From Elusimicrobia bacterium GWD2_63_28 (lineage in GTDB: Bacteria; Elusimicrobiota; Elusimicrobia; Elusimicrobiales; UBA9959): a stretch of 64,000 nucleotides of DNA. Position 1 is the stretch's first letter, and each line of letters opens with the position of its first letter. The notes below the pieces were generated by a model. The model was given only the letters and a program-made list of their open reading frames with translations, made no database searches and had not been told where the DNA came from. Below, one piece after another: positions 15,481 to 25,201 of this stretch. The stretch covers positions 23,029 to 87,028 of the forward strand of contig MGUI01000052.1 in assembly GCA_001799895.1 (NCBI GenBank). The letters are read 5' to 3'. The translations under genes and the position numbers were made by a program.

Positions 15481-16425
15481 ATGGAAATACTCAAAGTAAG
15501 CAACCTCACCAGGAAATTCAGCCCCACTACCGGGGTGGAAGGTGTAAATTTTACGCTCAGGGCCGGGCGGGTGCTGGCCTACCTCGGGCATAACGGCGCC
15601 GGCAAGACCACCACCATCCGCGCCCTGCTCGGGCTGCTGAAGGCCGACGCCGGCGAGATCAGCTATTTCGGTTCGCCGTGCGATACGGCCTCCGTGGAGT
15701 TCGACAGACTGCGCCGCCAGGTGGGCGTCTGCCTGGACGCCCCCGGCTTTTACGCCGAGCTTAACGCGCTGGACAATTTGCGGCTGTTCGGCGGGCTTTA
15801 CGGCCTGGCCGGCCGCGAGCTGGAGGCGCGCGCGGCCTACCTGCTGGGCAAGCTGGGGCTGGCCGACGCCGGCAGGAAGAAGGTGAAGGAATTTTCCAAG
15901 GGCATGACGCAGAAACTGGCGCTGGCCCGCGCCATGCAGCATAAGCCCAGGCTGCTGTTCCTGGACGAGCCGATGAGCGGCCTGGACCCGGAGGCCCGCA
16001 TAACCATGCGCGACTTCCTGGGCGAACTGTCCGAAAAAGAGGGCGTTTCCATTTTCCTCACCTCGCACGACCTCAACGAGGTGGAGCAGATAGCGCACGA
16101 GGTTATCATCCTGGAGAAGGGCAGGGTGAAGCTGTCCGGAGAGCTGGCCGCGCTGAAAGAATCCTTCAGGAAGATCGGAGTGTGCACGCTGGTCTTCGAC
16201 AAGGTTCCGGCGCCGTCCGCAGTGGCCGCCATAGCGTCGGCGCTGGGCGCGTGCAAGCGGGAGCTGGACGGGCGCGAACTGAGCCTGGACTGCGAGCGCG
16301 AGGTAACCATAGAAGCCGCGGCGGCCGCCTGCGCCAAGGCCGGCGTAAAGCTGGAAGAGTTCAGGAAGGAGCGGGCGACGCTGGAGCAAATCTATTTCGA
16401 GTCGCTTTCTAAAAATGAAAATTGA
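15481..16425 (+). CDS. ABC transporter ATP-binding protein
   Basis: About 314 residues from the ATG at 15481; an upstream in-frame start at 15451 adds nothing conserved. Walker A GHNGAGKTT (36-44), Q-loop region around RRQVGVC, signature FSKGMTQKLALARA (a degenerate LSGGQ usual for ABC-2 type exporters), Walker B RLLFLDEPMSGLDPE, and switch His in LTSHDLNEVEQ. A ~90-residue C-terminal extension is typical of CcmA/NatA-like exporter ATPases. The next two genes encode its membrane partners with overlapping ends, making a three-gene exporter of unknown substrate. Confidence 0.9.
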   Translation: MEILKVSNLTRKFSPTTGVEGVNFTLRAGRVLAYLGHNGAGKTTTIRALLGLLKADAGEISYFGSPCDTASVEFDRLRRQVGVCLDAPGFYAELNALDNLRLFGGLYGLAGRELEARAAYLLGKLGLADAGRKKVKEFSKGMTQKLALARAMQHKPRLLFLDEPMSGLDPEARITMRDFLGELSEKEGVSIFLTSHDLNEVEQIAHEVIILEKGRVKLSGELAALKESFRKIGVCTLVFDKVPAPSAVAAIASALGACKRELDGRELSLDCEREVTIEAAAAACAKAGVKLEEFRKERATLEQIYFESLSKNEN

Positions 16426-17098
16426 GATCGACCGCTCGCTGTTCGTCTTCCAGCTCAAAACCCTGCTGGCCAACAAGATGTCCATGGGGATGCTGCTGTT
16501 CTGGCACTGGACGCTGGGCGGCTTCGCCTTCGCTAAAAAGGGCGTGGCGGCCGGGATAGCGCCGGACGCTGTCCTGTGGACCAACTACGGGCTGTTCCTC
16601 GGGACCTGCCTGGTGGCGGTGATGGGCTCCATCTGCGTTTCCTTTACGCTGGTGAAGCCCAGGGCTTACGGCATGGTGGAACTGCTGCTGGCTTCGCCGC
16701 TGTCCCTGCGCAAGTTCGCGGCTACCTCCTTCGCCACCTGTTTCTCCTTCAGCGCCGTTAACCTGGCGCTGCATTTCCTGGTGCTAAAGCTGCGGTTCGG
16801 GCATGCGCCGGCCGGGGCTGGATTTTACTGGGCGCTGGCCGCGGTACTGGCTTTCGCCGCCTTTATCCTTTTCGGCATCGTCATCATGTCGCTGCGGCGC
16901 AAGGACGCGGACCAGCTGTATATCCTGCTGGTGGGCATCGGCATGGGTACCTACGCTCCGGCCATGTTCACAAAGCTGCGGCTGGACATAGCGGCCTGGC
17001 TGCCGCCCGCGCTGGCCGCGGCGTTCCTGCTGGGGGCAGCGGCGCTCTGGTTCTATTTCCATAAACTGATAAGCAAGGAAAAGGCGGTGCTCGCATGA
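16415..17098 (+). CDS. ABC-2 type permease subunit
   Basis: 227 residues with about six hydrophobic segments; conserved ABC-2 features include KPRAYGMVELLLASPLS (the coupling region before TM3). It overlaps the ATPase gene by 11 bases and the next permease by 4. Forms the membrane channel of the exporter together with the following protein. Confidence 0.8.
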   Translation: MKIEIDRSLFVFQLKTLLANKMSMGMLLFWHWTLGGFAFAKKGVAAGIAPDAVLWTNYGLFLGTCLVAVMGSICVSFTLVKPRAYGMVELLLASPLSLRKFAATSFATCFSFSAVNLALHFLVLKLRFGHAPAGAGFYWALAAVLAFAAFILFGIVIMSLRRKDADQLYILLVGIGMGTYAPAMFTKLRLDIAAWLPPALAAAFLLGAAALWFYFHKLISKEKAVLA

Positions 17099-17793
17099 AC
17101 TATTACAGGCACTTCGCGGCGCAGACGCTGGCCGAGGGGGTCCGTAGCCCGTTCATCTATCTGGTATCTTTTCTTTTTTCGCTGGTGGGCGTGCTCCTGC
17201 TGCGCAATCTGGACGGGGCCAGCCTGGAGCCCAAAATGATGGAATTCATCAGCATGGCCCTGGTCTTCAACGGCCTGGCTTTCCTCGGCTATGCCAGCAT
17301 CTTCCTCTATGCCCAACGCGTTTTTTTTCAGGAGAAGAAAGCCAGGACGCTGACGATGACGCTCTGCTCCCCGGCCAGCCTGGGCGAGGTCTTCTGGGGC
17401 AAGGTGGCCGGGCTGGTGACAGGGGCTTTCATCGTGCCGACGCTGGTAATGCTGGCGGCCGCCGCGGTGTTCGCGCCGCGGGCCCTGCTTGAGCTGGCTT
17501 CCTGGAAGATGGCCGCGGCGCTTGGGATAGTGCTGGCGGCGCAGATCATTTACGCCGCGGTGAGCGGCATGTTCATGCTCAGTACCAGGGACGAGCGCTC
17601 CGTTTCCGTGGTTCTATATTGTTTCGGCGGGGCCCAGGTTTTTCTGACCGCGCTGACCAAAACGGCCGCCGGCCAGACCATGTTCAGGGGCATCGTTTTC
17701 CAGTACGCAGTCATCACGGCCGTGCTGGGTTTATTGACCGCGGCGGCGTATTATCTTTATTTCTCAAAAATGCGCGTGCTGGAGTCCGCCTGA
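17095..17793 (+). CDS. ABC-2 type permease subunit
   Basis: 232 residues, six predicted membrane helices. The region FFQEKKARTLTMTLCSPASLGEVFWGK is the coupling segment typical of ABC-2 permeases (ExxxxTLxxLLxTP-like). It begins inside the last codons of the previous permease gene (ATGA overlap) and closes the exporter operon; a tRNA gene follows 57 bases later. Confidence 0.8.
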   Translation: MNYYRHFAAQTLAEGVRSPFIYLVSFLFSLVGVLLLRNLDGASLEPKMMEFISMALVFNGLAFLGYASIFLYAQRVFFQEKKARTLTMTLCSPASLGEVFWGKVAGLVTGAFIVPTLVMLAAAAVFAPRALLELASWKMAAALGIVLAAQIIYAAVSGMFMLSTRDERSVSVVLYCFGGAQVFLTALTKTAAGQTMFRGIVFQYAVITAVLGLLTAAAYYLYFSKMRVLESA

Positions 17794-17850
17794 GCTTTGA
17801 AATAGCCTCGGAAAGTGCTAGAATGATTATTCAGTCACCAAGAGATTTAC

Positions 17851-17924
17851 GGGCCCATAGCTCAGTTGGTTAGAGCAAGCGACTCATAATCGCTGGGTCG
17901 TAGGTTCAAGTCCTACTGGGCCCA
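17851..17924 (+). tRNA. tRNA with CAU anticodon, probably tRNA-Ile2 (or elongator Met)
   Basis: 74 bases. Acceptor GGGCCCA/TGGGCCC, D-arm GCTCAGTTGGTTAGAGC, anticodon stem AGCGA/TCGCT with loop CTCATAA (anticodon CAT), T-arm with GTTCAAGTC, discriminator A. CCA is not encoded. The anticodon arm AGCGACTCATAATCGCT is the same as in E. coli tRNA-Ile2, whose C34 is changed to lysidine; an elongator Met tRNA has the same loop, so identity stays open. Confidence 0.9.
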
Positions 17925-17946
17925 GTTTTTTATCGGTTAGAAAAGT

Positions 17947-17980
17947 AAAAGGCCGTCCGGTTTTGCCGGACGGCCTTTTA
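17947..17980. terminator. Bidirectional intrinsic terminator
   Basis: Stem AAAAGGCCGTCCGG with CCGGACGGCCTTTT around a TTTTG loop, A-rich on one side and T-rich on the other. It serves the tRNA on the + strand and the converging minus-strand gene ending at 17997. Confidence 0.85.
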
Positions 17981-17996
17981 TTTTGCCGGGCGCCGC

Positions 17997-19229
17997 TTAT
18001 TTCTTTATCGCCTTGTTCTCCGAATAGGTGTAATCGCCTTCAACTCCCCCGTCAATATTGAAGGTCCGCAGGCGCGTCAGGACGTTCTTGGTGAAGAGAA
18101 ATTCCCTGGCCACCTTTCCCTCCCAATTGAAAACTTCGGCTCCGGAGGCCTTTGTGCCGTAGCTTCGCGAGAACTTCCCGCCCTCGCTGTAGACTTTTAC
18201 GGAGCCGTCGGGCAGTTTGCCATTCTGGCTTATGACGTTGAATTCCCTGTCCAGTACGATCTTCCCGACATAGCGGCCGTTGAGCCGGAAGGCCACGCTC
18301 TCTCCCCTGGCCAGGATCGTGATTTTAGCCGTCACCGCCGACTCCTGTCCCATGACGGCCGCCGAGGCCGCGGTTCTGGCCCCTGGCGCTTCGGAAGGGA
18401 ACCCTTCCTGGTAATAGGTCTCCGCGGCCACCGCGCCGTCTGGGCCGTAGTCCTTTTTCCAGCCATGCAGCTTGTCGTTCCTGTAATCCGCCTCCATCAG
18501 CGGCCTGCCTTCCTCGGTGAAATATTTGAAAAGGCCTTCCCTGGCGCCCACGAAGTAATAGGCCTCAGCCTGCAGCGCGCCGGAGGGGTAGTAGGCCTTC
18601 AGCGTGCCGTTGGCCTTGCCGCCCATCATGGTCTTTACAGTCTTCAGGCCGCCTTCTTCGTAATATTCCGTGTAGGTTCCGTCGGGCGCGCGCCCTTCGG
18701 AAGCCAGCAAAGTGCCGGCCGAGTCGTAGGTTTCGGTGGCCACCGCCACGCCGTTCTCGTAATAGACCAGCAGGCGGGCGTCCGGGGCCGGCTGCGTGGT
18801 GCGGAAGGTAAGCGCGGGGGCCGCCCCTACCACGCCTTCCAGCTGGACTGCGGGGATCTCAGCCGCGGGCTCCGAGGGCGGAGCGGTGGAAATCGCTACT
18901 TGTTCCACCGGCGCTTCGACCGCAGCTGCCGTGGAAACTTCCACGATCTCGGCCGGGACGGGAGATTCTGTAACCGCCGCAGTGGAGGCTTCCACCGGTT
19001 CGGCCGGTGCGGTGGGGGGCGCGGCGGGCGGCGGCAGCTGCGCGGCCTGCTGCTCCTGTATGTCGGCCCTGTTTATGGAGAGCGGGCCGTACTTGGTCTT
19101 AACTTGCACGACCCCGTCCATTTCGCCGGTCACTTCGCCTTCCAGGCGGCCCCCGTCTTTAAGTATAAAGGTGTCGGCCCCGCACTGGCCTGGGGCTAAA
19201 AGGAAAAACAAGGATAAGAACAGTTTCAT
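17997..19229 (-). CDS. Exported protein with MORN/YwqK-type repeats
   Basis: 410 residues. Signal peptide (~1-18, LFFLLAPGQCGA). A short domain with ILKDGGRLEGEVTGE and a KTKYGPLSI strand follows, then a ~100-residue Pro/Ala/Glu/Thr-rich low-complexity linker, then about five YwqK/MORN_2-type repeats of the form YYENG..., YYEEGGLKTV, YYPSGALQAEAYY, YFTEEGRPLMEADY, DYGPDGAVAAETYY. The C-terminal third has further FNWEGKV- and FNIDGGV-like turns. MORN_2 repeats form beta surfaces; function in bacteria is mostly unknown. Monocistronic, ended by the shared terminator at 17947. Confidence 0.75.
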   Translation of the reverse strand: MKLFLSLFFLLAPGQCGADTFILKDGGRLEGEVTGEMDGVVQVKTKYGPLSINRADIQEQQAAQLPPPAAPPTAPAEPVEASTAAVTESPVPAEIVEVSTAAAVEAPVEQVAISTAPPSEPAAEIPAVQLEGVVGAAPALTFRTTQPAPDARLLVYYENGVAVATETYDSAGTLLASEGRAPDGTYTEYYEEGGLKTVKTMMGGKANGTLKAYYPSGALQAEAYYFVGAREGLFKYFTEEGRPLMEADYRNDKLHGWKKDYGPDGAVAAETYYQEGFPSEAPGARTAASAAVMGQESAVTAKITILARGESVAFRLNGRYVGKIVLDREFNVISQNGKLPDGSVKVYSEGGKFSRSYGTKASGAEVFNWEGKVAREFLFTKNVLTRLRTFNIDGGVEGDYTYSENKAIKK

Positions 19230-19298
19230 AAGCCTCCCGATATATTTATTCTACAAAAGAAACTCCCTATTAGCGAAAGGGCGCCGCCTTCCCGGGAC

Positions 19299-19327
19299 TT
19301 GACAGAATGATACTGATAGGGTATCAT
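19299..19327 (+). promoter_or_regulatory. Promoter with overlapping palindromic operator (Rrf2 autoregulation site)
   Basis: Consensus -35 TTGACA (19299-19304), 17-base spacer, -10 TATCAT (19322-19327). A perfect 7+7 inverted repeat ATGATAC (19307-19313) / GTATCAT (19321-19327) with a 7-base centre overlaps the spacer and the -10. A bound dimer would block RNA polymerase. The ATG at 19337 lies only 9 bases after the -10, so the transcript may be leaderless or nearly so. Confidence 0.75.
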
Positions 19328-19336
19328 TAAATTACT

Positions 19337-19732
19337 ATGACATTATTGAACAGGAACGTGGATTACGCCGCTCGGGCACTGGTTTTTATGGCGCGGGCCA
19401 ACAAGCCTACCGTTTCGGTGGCCCAGATGGAGGGGGAAGTGGGGGTGAGCCGCCCTTTCCTGCGCAAAACGCTGCAGCGGTTGCACAAGGCCGGCATACT
19501 GCAGGCCGTAAAGGGCAAAGGCGGGGGCTTCGCCCTGGCCCGCAACCCGGAAAATATCCGCCTCAGCGACCTGGTTTCGGTACTGCAGGGGCCGCTCAAG
19601 CTGAATGACTGCGTTTTTCGCAAGCAGCTCTGCCGCCACCATGACGCCTGCCTGCTGCGGCACAAGGTCTCCGGTATTGAGACCCGCCTGCTGGCCGAAC
19701 TGGACAGCGTGACCATAAAGGACCTCATATGA
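19337..19732 (+). CDS. Rrf2-family Fe-S transcriptional regulator
   Basis: 131 residues. Winged-helix DNA-binding domain: DYAARALVFMAR, recognition helix around VSRPFLRKTLQRLHKAGIL, wing VKGKGGGFALAR. Cluster-binding cysteines C92, C99 and C105 (DCVFRKQLCRHHDAC), as in NsrR/IscR-type proteins that sense NO, iron or redox state through an Fe-S cluster. It overlaps the next ferredoxin gene by 4 bases. The palindrome over its own promoter suggests autoregulation. Confidence 0.9.
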   Translation: MTLLNRNVDYAARALVFMARANKPTVSVAQMEGEVGVSRPFLRKTLQRLHKAGILQAVKGKGGGFALARNPENIRLSDLVSVLQGPLKLNDCVFRKQLCRHHDACLLRHKVSGIETRLLAELDSVTIKDLI

Positions 19733-20592
19733 AAACCAAGCGCCAGATCATCAAGATAGACGAGGCCAAGTGCGACGGCTGCGGCAATTGCGTGACCGGC
19801 TGCCACGAGGGCGCGCTGCAGGTGATAGACGGCAAAGCCCGCCTGATAAGCGACCTGCTTTGCGACGGCCTGGGAGCCTGCATAGGCGAATGCCCCAGCG
19901 GCGCTATAAAGATAGAGGAGCGCCAGGCCGAGCCTTACGACGAGGTGAAGGTGATGGAGGGCATGGTGCAGCACGGCCCCAACACCATAAAGGCGCATTT
20001 GAAGCACCTGAAAGATCACGCCCAGAAAACTTTTTTAAAGCAGGCTTTCGATTACCTCAAGCAGCACAATATCCCCAACCCCCTGGAGGAAGATATGAAA
20101 AAAGAAACCAAGCACGGCGGGCACGAGCCCTGCGGCTGCCCCGGCGGCAAGACGATGGATTTTCGCGAGCCCTGCGGCTGTGAAGAGACCGGGGACGCCC
20201 CCGCCGCGCCGTCACAACTGCGCCAGTGGCCGGTGCAGCTGCACCTGGCCTCTCCGATGGCGGCGTACTTCCAGAAGGCCGACGTGGTGGTGGCGGCCGA
20301 CTGCACCGCTTTCGCCTACGGCAATTTCCACAACGACTTCATCAAGGGCAAGGCCATCGTGATAGCCTGTCCCAAGCTCGACGACGGGCAGGAGATCTAC
20401 GCCGAGAAGATACAGGCGCTCATCGAGGACGCCAGGGTGAACACCCTTACCGTGGTGACGATGGAGGTGCCCTGCTGCGGCGGGCTGCTGGCCCTGGTCA
20501 AGAAGGCGGCGGCCGCCTCGGCGCGCAAGGTGCCGGTAAAGCACGTAGTCGTCGGCATACAGGGCGGCATCAAGAGCGAAGACTGGGCCTGA
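19729..20592 (+). CDS. Ferredoxin-domain iron-sulfur protein, Rrf2-linked
   Basis: 287 residues. N-terminal double-cluster ferredoxin domain: site one complete (C15, C18, C21, C25), site two with only three cysteines (C45, C51, C55) because Leu48 replaces the second one, so it may hold a [3Fe-4S] cluster or an unusually ligated [4Fe-4S]. A linker has two CGC motifs (PCGCPGG and PCGCEE). The C-terminal domain (~160-287) has VVVAADCTAFAYGNFH, VIACPKLDD and MEVPCCGGL, a conserved cysteine-containing fold seen in anaerobes near hybrid-cluster-protein genes. Probably an electron-transfer or redox-sensing protein under control of the upstream Rrf2. Confidence 0.8.
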   Translation: MKTKRQIIKIDEAKCDGCGNCVTGCHEGALQVIDGKARLISDLLCDGLGACIGECPSGAIKIEERQAEPYDEVKVMEGMVQHGPNTIKAHLKHLKDHAQKTFLKQAFDYLKQHNIPNPLEEDMKKETKHGGHEPCGCPGGKTMDFREPCGCEETGDAPAAPSQLRQWPVQLHLASPMAAYFQKADVVVAADCTAFAYGNFHNDFIKGKAIVIACPKLDDGQEIYAEKIQALIEDARVNTLTVVTMEVPCCGGLLALVKKAAAASARKVPVKHVVVGIQGGIKSEDWA

Positions 20593-20729
20593 CGAGGCGC
20601 GGAGCGGTACGGCGGGGCCGCTGGGGCTTTACCTCGGCGGCCCTTAACTGTAGAATATATGAAGTCCGGCCGGGGCTGCCCGTAAGTTGTTTTCCCCGGC
20701 CCGCCAGTTTTAGGTCTTAGCGGGGGAAT

Positions 20730-21416
20730 ATGAAAAAAGCCTTTATCGTTTTTATTGCGCTCGCCGGTATCTACGCGCTGCTGCTGGCCAAGCCCGAGCT
20801 GTACTTCGGCAAGAGCTTCGCTTACAAAGGATTCACGGTGCGCGCGCACGGAGAACTGCCGGTGCAGATAGAGGCCAGGCTGGACGGGGCTTACGAGAAA
20901 ATAGCCGTCTCGGAGCTTTTCAAGGAGAATTCCAGCTTCGAGCTGATAGTTCCCTCCAGCCGGGGCGAATTCGTTTTCTTCACGCCCCTGCAGAAGGGGG
21001 AGTTCTCGCGCGTGAACCCGTTCCACGGCGCCATCTTCCTGGCCGCCGCGGATTTCAAAGAGGGAGAAGTGCGCACCGCCCCGGGCGGCGCCCAGAAGCG
21101 CCGCCTCAGTTCGGAAATAGCCGGGGCCGCCGCGCGGGAGCTGTCGCGCCGCCTCTTCAAGCCGCTCTCCTACCTGTTCCGGGACGACTGGGAGATACGC
21201 GGCTACGCCGCGCACATAGCCGGCCTGACCGGCGAGTTCTCTCCGCCCGACGCCTGTTCGGCCGCCAGCACCACGGACCTGGAGGATTACAGGCACGGCC
21301 TGATGGTGGAAACCATCATGAAGGAAGACAATATCGGCTTTAAAGAATTGATAAACAGGAATACGAGCTTCGAGACCGCCGAAGACCGCATGAAGAAAGC
21401 TCATTGCGGCGGCTGA
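20730..21416 (+). CDS. Hypothetical exported or membrane-anchored protein
   Basis: 228 residues. One N-terminal hydrophobic segment (~4-19) could be a signal peptide or an anchor. The rest is soluble, mixed alpha/beta by look, with two cysteines (ACSAAS and HCGG near the end). No family recognised. GGGG precedes the ATG. Faces the zinc-ribbon gene on the other strand. Confidence 0.6.
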   Translation: MKKAFIVFIALAGIYALLLAKPELYFGKSFAYKGFTVRAHGELPVQIEARLDGAYEKIAVSELFKENSSFELIVPSSRGEFVFFTPLQKGEFSRVNPFHGAIFLAAADFKEGEVRTAPGGAQKRRLSSEIAGAAARELSRRLFKPLSYLFRDDWEIRGYAAHIAGLTGEFSPPDACSAASTTDLEDYRHGLMVETIMKEDNIGFKELINRNTSFETAEDRMKKAHCGG

Positions 21417-21444
21417 CCGGCCGCCGAATTGCCCGGAAGCTGTT

Positions 21445-22059
21445 TTATTTCCCCGCCAACTGTTTCTCTATCACCGCCTGGTAGCGCCGGCTGAAGTTTT
21501 CAAAAGCTTCAGCCTCGCGCCTTTTGTGCTCCTCGGTCCAGTTCAGATAAACCGCATCCTTTTCCTCGTCCACGCAGGTCGGGCAGGGCAGGGCCAGGGC
21601 GTTGATGGCCTCGGGGTAGGCCTCGATAAGTTCTATCAGCCTCCTGGTGTAGCGCCCCTCGGGGCCGAAGCCCTCCGGGTCCGGGGCGGCGGCCGATATT
21701 TCGGTCAGCAGGGCTTCCTTGGCCTGTATATTGTCCGCCAGCAGTTTTTCCGCGGCGTCGGTTTTGTCCTTGAAGCGGTTGCCCCGCGCCTTCGCGGCGG
21801 CCGTTTCGGAGGCGGGGGGGCGCGACGCCACGTAAAGGGCGGTGCCGGCGGCGGAAACCACCAGCGCCAGCAGGATTGCTTTTAACAGCAGCGGCTTAAG
21901 CGGCTGCCGGACCGGGCCCGGCCGGGCGGCCGGGGGCTGGAGCTGCTTTTCGGCCGGCGCAGGAGCGGGCTTTTTATTGAAGGGTTCGTAGCAGAGGGTG
22001 CAGTAAAGAGCGTCCCCGGCGTTCCAGTAGCCGCATTTGAAACATTTTTTCTTCTTCAC
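21445..22059 (-). CDS. Zinc-ribbon membrane protein of unknown function
   Basis: 204 residues. N-terminal zinc ribbon with two knuckles (CFKCGYWN and CTLCYEPF), a Pro/Ala-rich linker, one membrane helix (~58-79), then a helical, charged domain with a CPTC pair (LALPCPTCVDEE) that could also bind metal. N-terminal zinc ribbons followed by one TM helix are common in uncharacterised bacterial proteins. No linked gene points to a role. Confidence 0.65.
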   Translation of the reverse strand: MKKKKCFKCGYWNAGDALYCTLCYEPFNKKPAPAPAEKQLQPPAARPGPVRQPLKPLLLKAILLALVVSAAGTALYVASRPPASETAAAKARGNRFKDKTDAAEKLLADNIQAKEALLTEISAAAPDPEGFGPEGRYTRRLIELIEAYPEAINALALPCPTCVDEEKDAVYLNWTEEHKRREAEAFENFSRRYQAVIEKQLAGK

Positions 22060-22129
22060 AACGATTTAATAATACAAAATTAGCCGCGGCCCTTAACTTT
22101 CCGCGGCTTATTTGATAAGATATTTTTAC

Positions 22130-22201
22130 GGCGCGGTGGCCAAGTGGTAAGGCGGCAGTCTGCAAAACTGCTATTCGCGGGTTCGATTCCCGCCCGCGCC
22201 T
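22130..22201 (+). tRNA. tRNA-Cys (GCA)
   Basis: 72 bases. Acceptor GGCGCGG/CCGCGCC, anticodon stem GCAGT/ACTGC with loop CTGCAAA (anticodon GCA), T-arm GCGGGTTCGATTCCCGC, and discriminator U, the cysteine identity base. CCA is not encoded. Anticodon and discriminator agree. Confidence 0.95.
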
Positions 22202-22255
22202 TTCTTCTTTTTTTCATACCTTAATCTGGAGGGGGGGATTTTCCCCCGCACAACC

Positions 22256-23416
22256 ATGAACCTCAGCAGATTAGCCCTTTCCCTCGGCCAGTCGGCCACC
22301 CTCAAGCTGAACGCCTTAGCCAATGACCTCAAAGCCGAGGGCAAACCCGTCATCCACCTGGGCGGCGGAGAGCCAGAAGAAAAGATCCCCCGCGGCGCGC
22401 TCGAGGAGAGCGGAAAAATGCTGGACGCCGGTTTCGTGCGCTATACGCCCACGTCGGGCACGGCCGCGCTGAAGAAAGAGATCGCCGCCTACACCGAGCA
22501 GCATTACGGCGTAAAGCCCGGGCCCAAGAATATCGTAGTGGCCTCCGGCGCCAAGCAGGCCATCTACAATTTCCTCGTTTCCGTAGTGGACCCGGGCGAC
22601 GAGGTCATCTTCCCGGCGCCGTACTGGGTGAGCTACCCCGAGATGGTGCGCCTGGCCTACGGCAACCCCGTCATAGTGCGCCCGCGCGACGGCGGGCTGC
22701 TGGCGAAAGCCGCCGATATCGAAGCCCACATCACCAGCCGCACCAAGGCCATCCTGCTCAACAGCCCCAATAACCCGTCGGGCCAGGTCTATCCCGAAGA
22801 GTTCATCCGCCGCATGGTGGAGGTCTGCGAGGACCGCGGCGTGTACCTGCTGATGGACGACATCTACAACCGGCTCGTTTTCGACGGGCTCAAGGCCCCC
22901 TCGGCTTTTTCTTTTTCCTCCAAGCCCCTCAACGAGTCGCCGATAGTGTCCATCAACGGCGTGTCCAAGACTTTCTCCATGACCGGCTACCGCATAGGGT
23001 GGAGCGTGGCCAGCGAGGCGCTGACGCAGGCCATGATCAAGGTGCAGGCGCAGGTCTCGTCCTGCCCGTCGGCCCTCAGCCAGGCGGCGGCCGCCGGCGC
23101 CCTGCGCGAAGGCAGCGGCTTCGTGGAGACGCTGCGCGACAGCCTGCAGAAGAAGCGCGACGTGATGGTGGCGGAGCTGTCCAAGCTCAAGAAGGTGAAA
23201 CTGCAGAAGCCGCAGGGCACCTTCTACAGCTTCGCGGATTTCAGCGCTTACGACAAGGATTCAAAGAAGCTGTCGGACCTGCTGCTGGAGAAGGCCATGG
23301 TAGTGGCCGTGCCCGGCGTGGAGTTCGGCCTGGAAGGCCATTTGCGCCTGAGCTACTGCGGCGCCGAGAAGGATATCATAGAGGGCGTCAGCCGCATCCG
23401 CAAGATTTTGGATTAA
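22256..23416 (+). CDS. Class I PLP-dependent aminotransferase (aspartate aminotransferase-like)
   Basis: 386 residues, usual length for the I-gamma group. Seen: GGGEPEE near 36-42, TPTSGTAALKKEIA, the aromatic cofactor-stacking PYWVSYPEM, NSPNNPSGQVY with the Asn that binds PLP, DDIYNRL, the PLP lysine K238 in GVSKTFSMTGYRIGW, and the substrate-carboxylate Arg in HLRLSYCG. Likely transfers the amino group between aspartate and 2-oxoglutarate, giving oxaloacetate, which suits the PEP carboxykinase gene 10 bases downstream. Exact substrate cannot be set from motifs alone. Confidence 0.88.
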   Translation: MNLSRLALSLGQSATLKLNALANDLKAEGKPVIHLGGGEPEEKIPRGALEESGKMLDAGFVRYTPTSGTAALKKEIAAYTEQHYGVKPGPKNIVVASGAKQAIYNFLVSVVDPGDEVIFPAPYWVSYPEMVRLAYGNPVIVRPRDGGLLAKAADIEAHITSRTKAILLNSPNNPSGQVYPEEFIRRMVEVCEDRGVYLLMDDIYNRLVFDGLKAPSAFSFSSKPLNESPIVSINGVSKTFSMTGYRIGWSVASEALTQAMIKVQAQVSSCPSALSQAAAAGALREGSGFVETLRDSLQKKRDVMVAELSKLKKVKLQKPQGTFYSFADFSAYDKDSKKLSDLLLEKAMVVAVPGVEFGLEGHLRLSYCGAEKDIIEGVSRIRKILD

Positions 23417-23426
23417 CGGAGGAAAT

Positions 23427-25007
<1,581 letters not shown>

Positions 25008-25011
25008 GTCC

Positions 25012-25123
25012 GGGGACGCTGCTTAGTTTTTGAGTTGTTTGGCTTAAGTGGGGTAAATTCCCCCTGCCCGGCATGTTTATTCGCTTTTCGGGATAAACAA
25101 CTCAAAAACTAAGCAGCGTCCCC
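25012..25123. repeat. 112-bp REP-like element with perfect 29-bp inverted repeat
   Basis: The arms at 25012-25040 and 25095-25123 are exact reverse complements over 29 bases, beginning GGGGACGCTGC and running into a T-rich segment. The 54-base centre has its own hairpin GGGGTAAATTCCCC. It has no coding capacity and starts 5 bases after the pckA stop, so its transcript could act as a terminator. The form is that of a REP/BIME or small non-autonomous element. Confidence 0.85.
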
Positions 25124-25131
25124 CTTTTCTA

Positions 25132-25161
25132 TTGACACTGTCTAGGCAAAATAGGTTATAT
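25132..25161 (+). promoter_or_regulatory. Promoter of the SWIB gene
   Basis: Consensus -35 TTGACA (25132-25137) and -10-like TTATAT (25156-25161), 18-base spacer, immediately after the inverted-repeat element and about 40 bases before the SWIB ATG. Confidence 0.65.
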
Positions 25162-25201
25162 GTACTTGTAATTTGGAAGTCACCTTATAGGAGGAAGTAC
25201 A

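Noticed and set aside
25012..25123. CRISPR repeat unit
   Set aside because: Only one inverted pair, no direct repeats with spacers, and no cas genes.
25012..25123. Insertion sequence
   Set aside because: Too short for a transposase and no target duplication visible; kept as a REP-like element.
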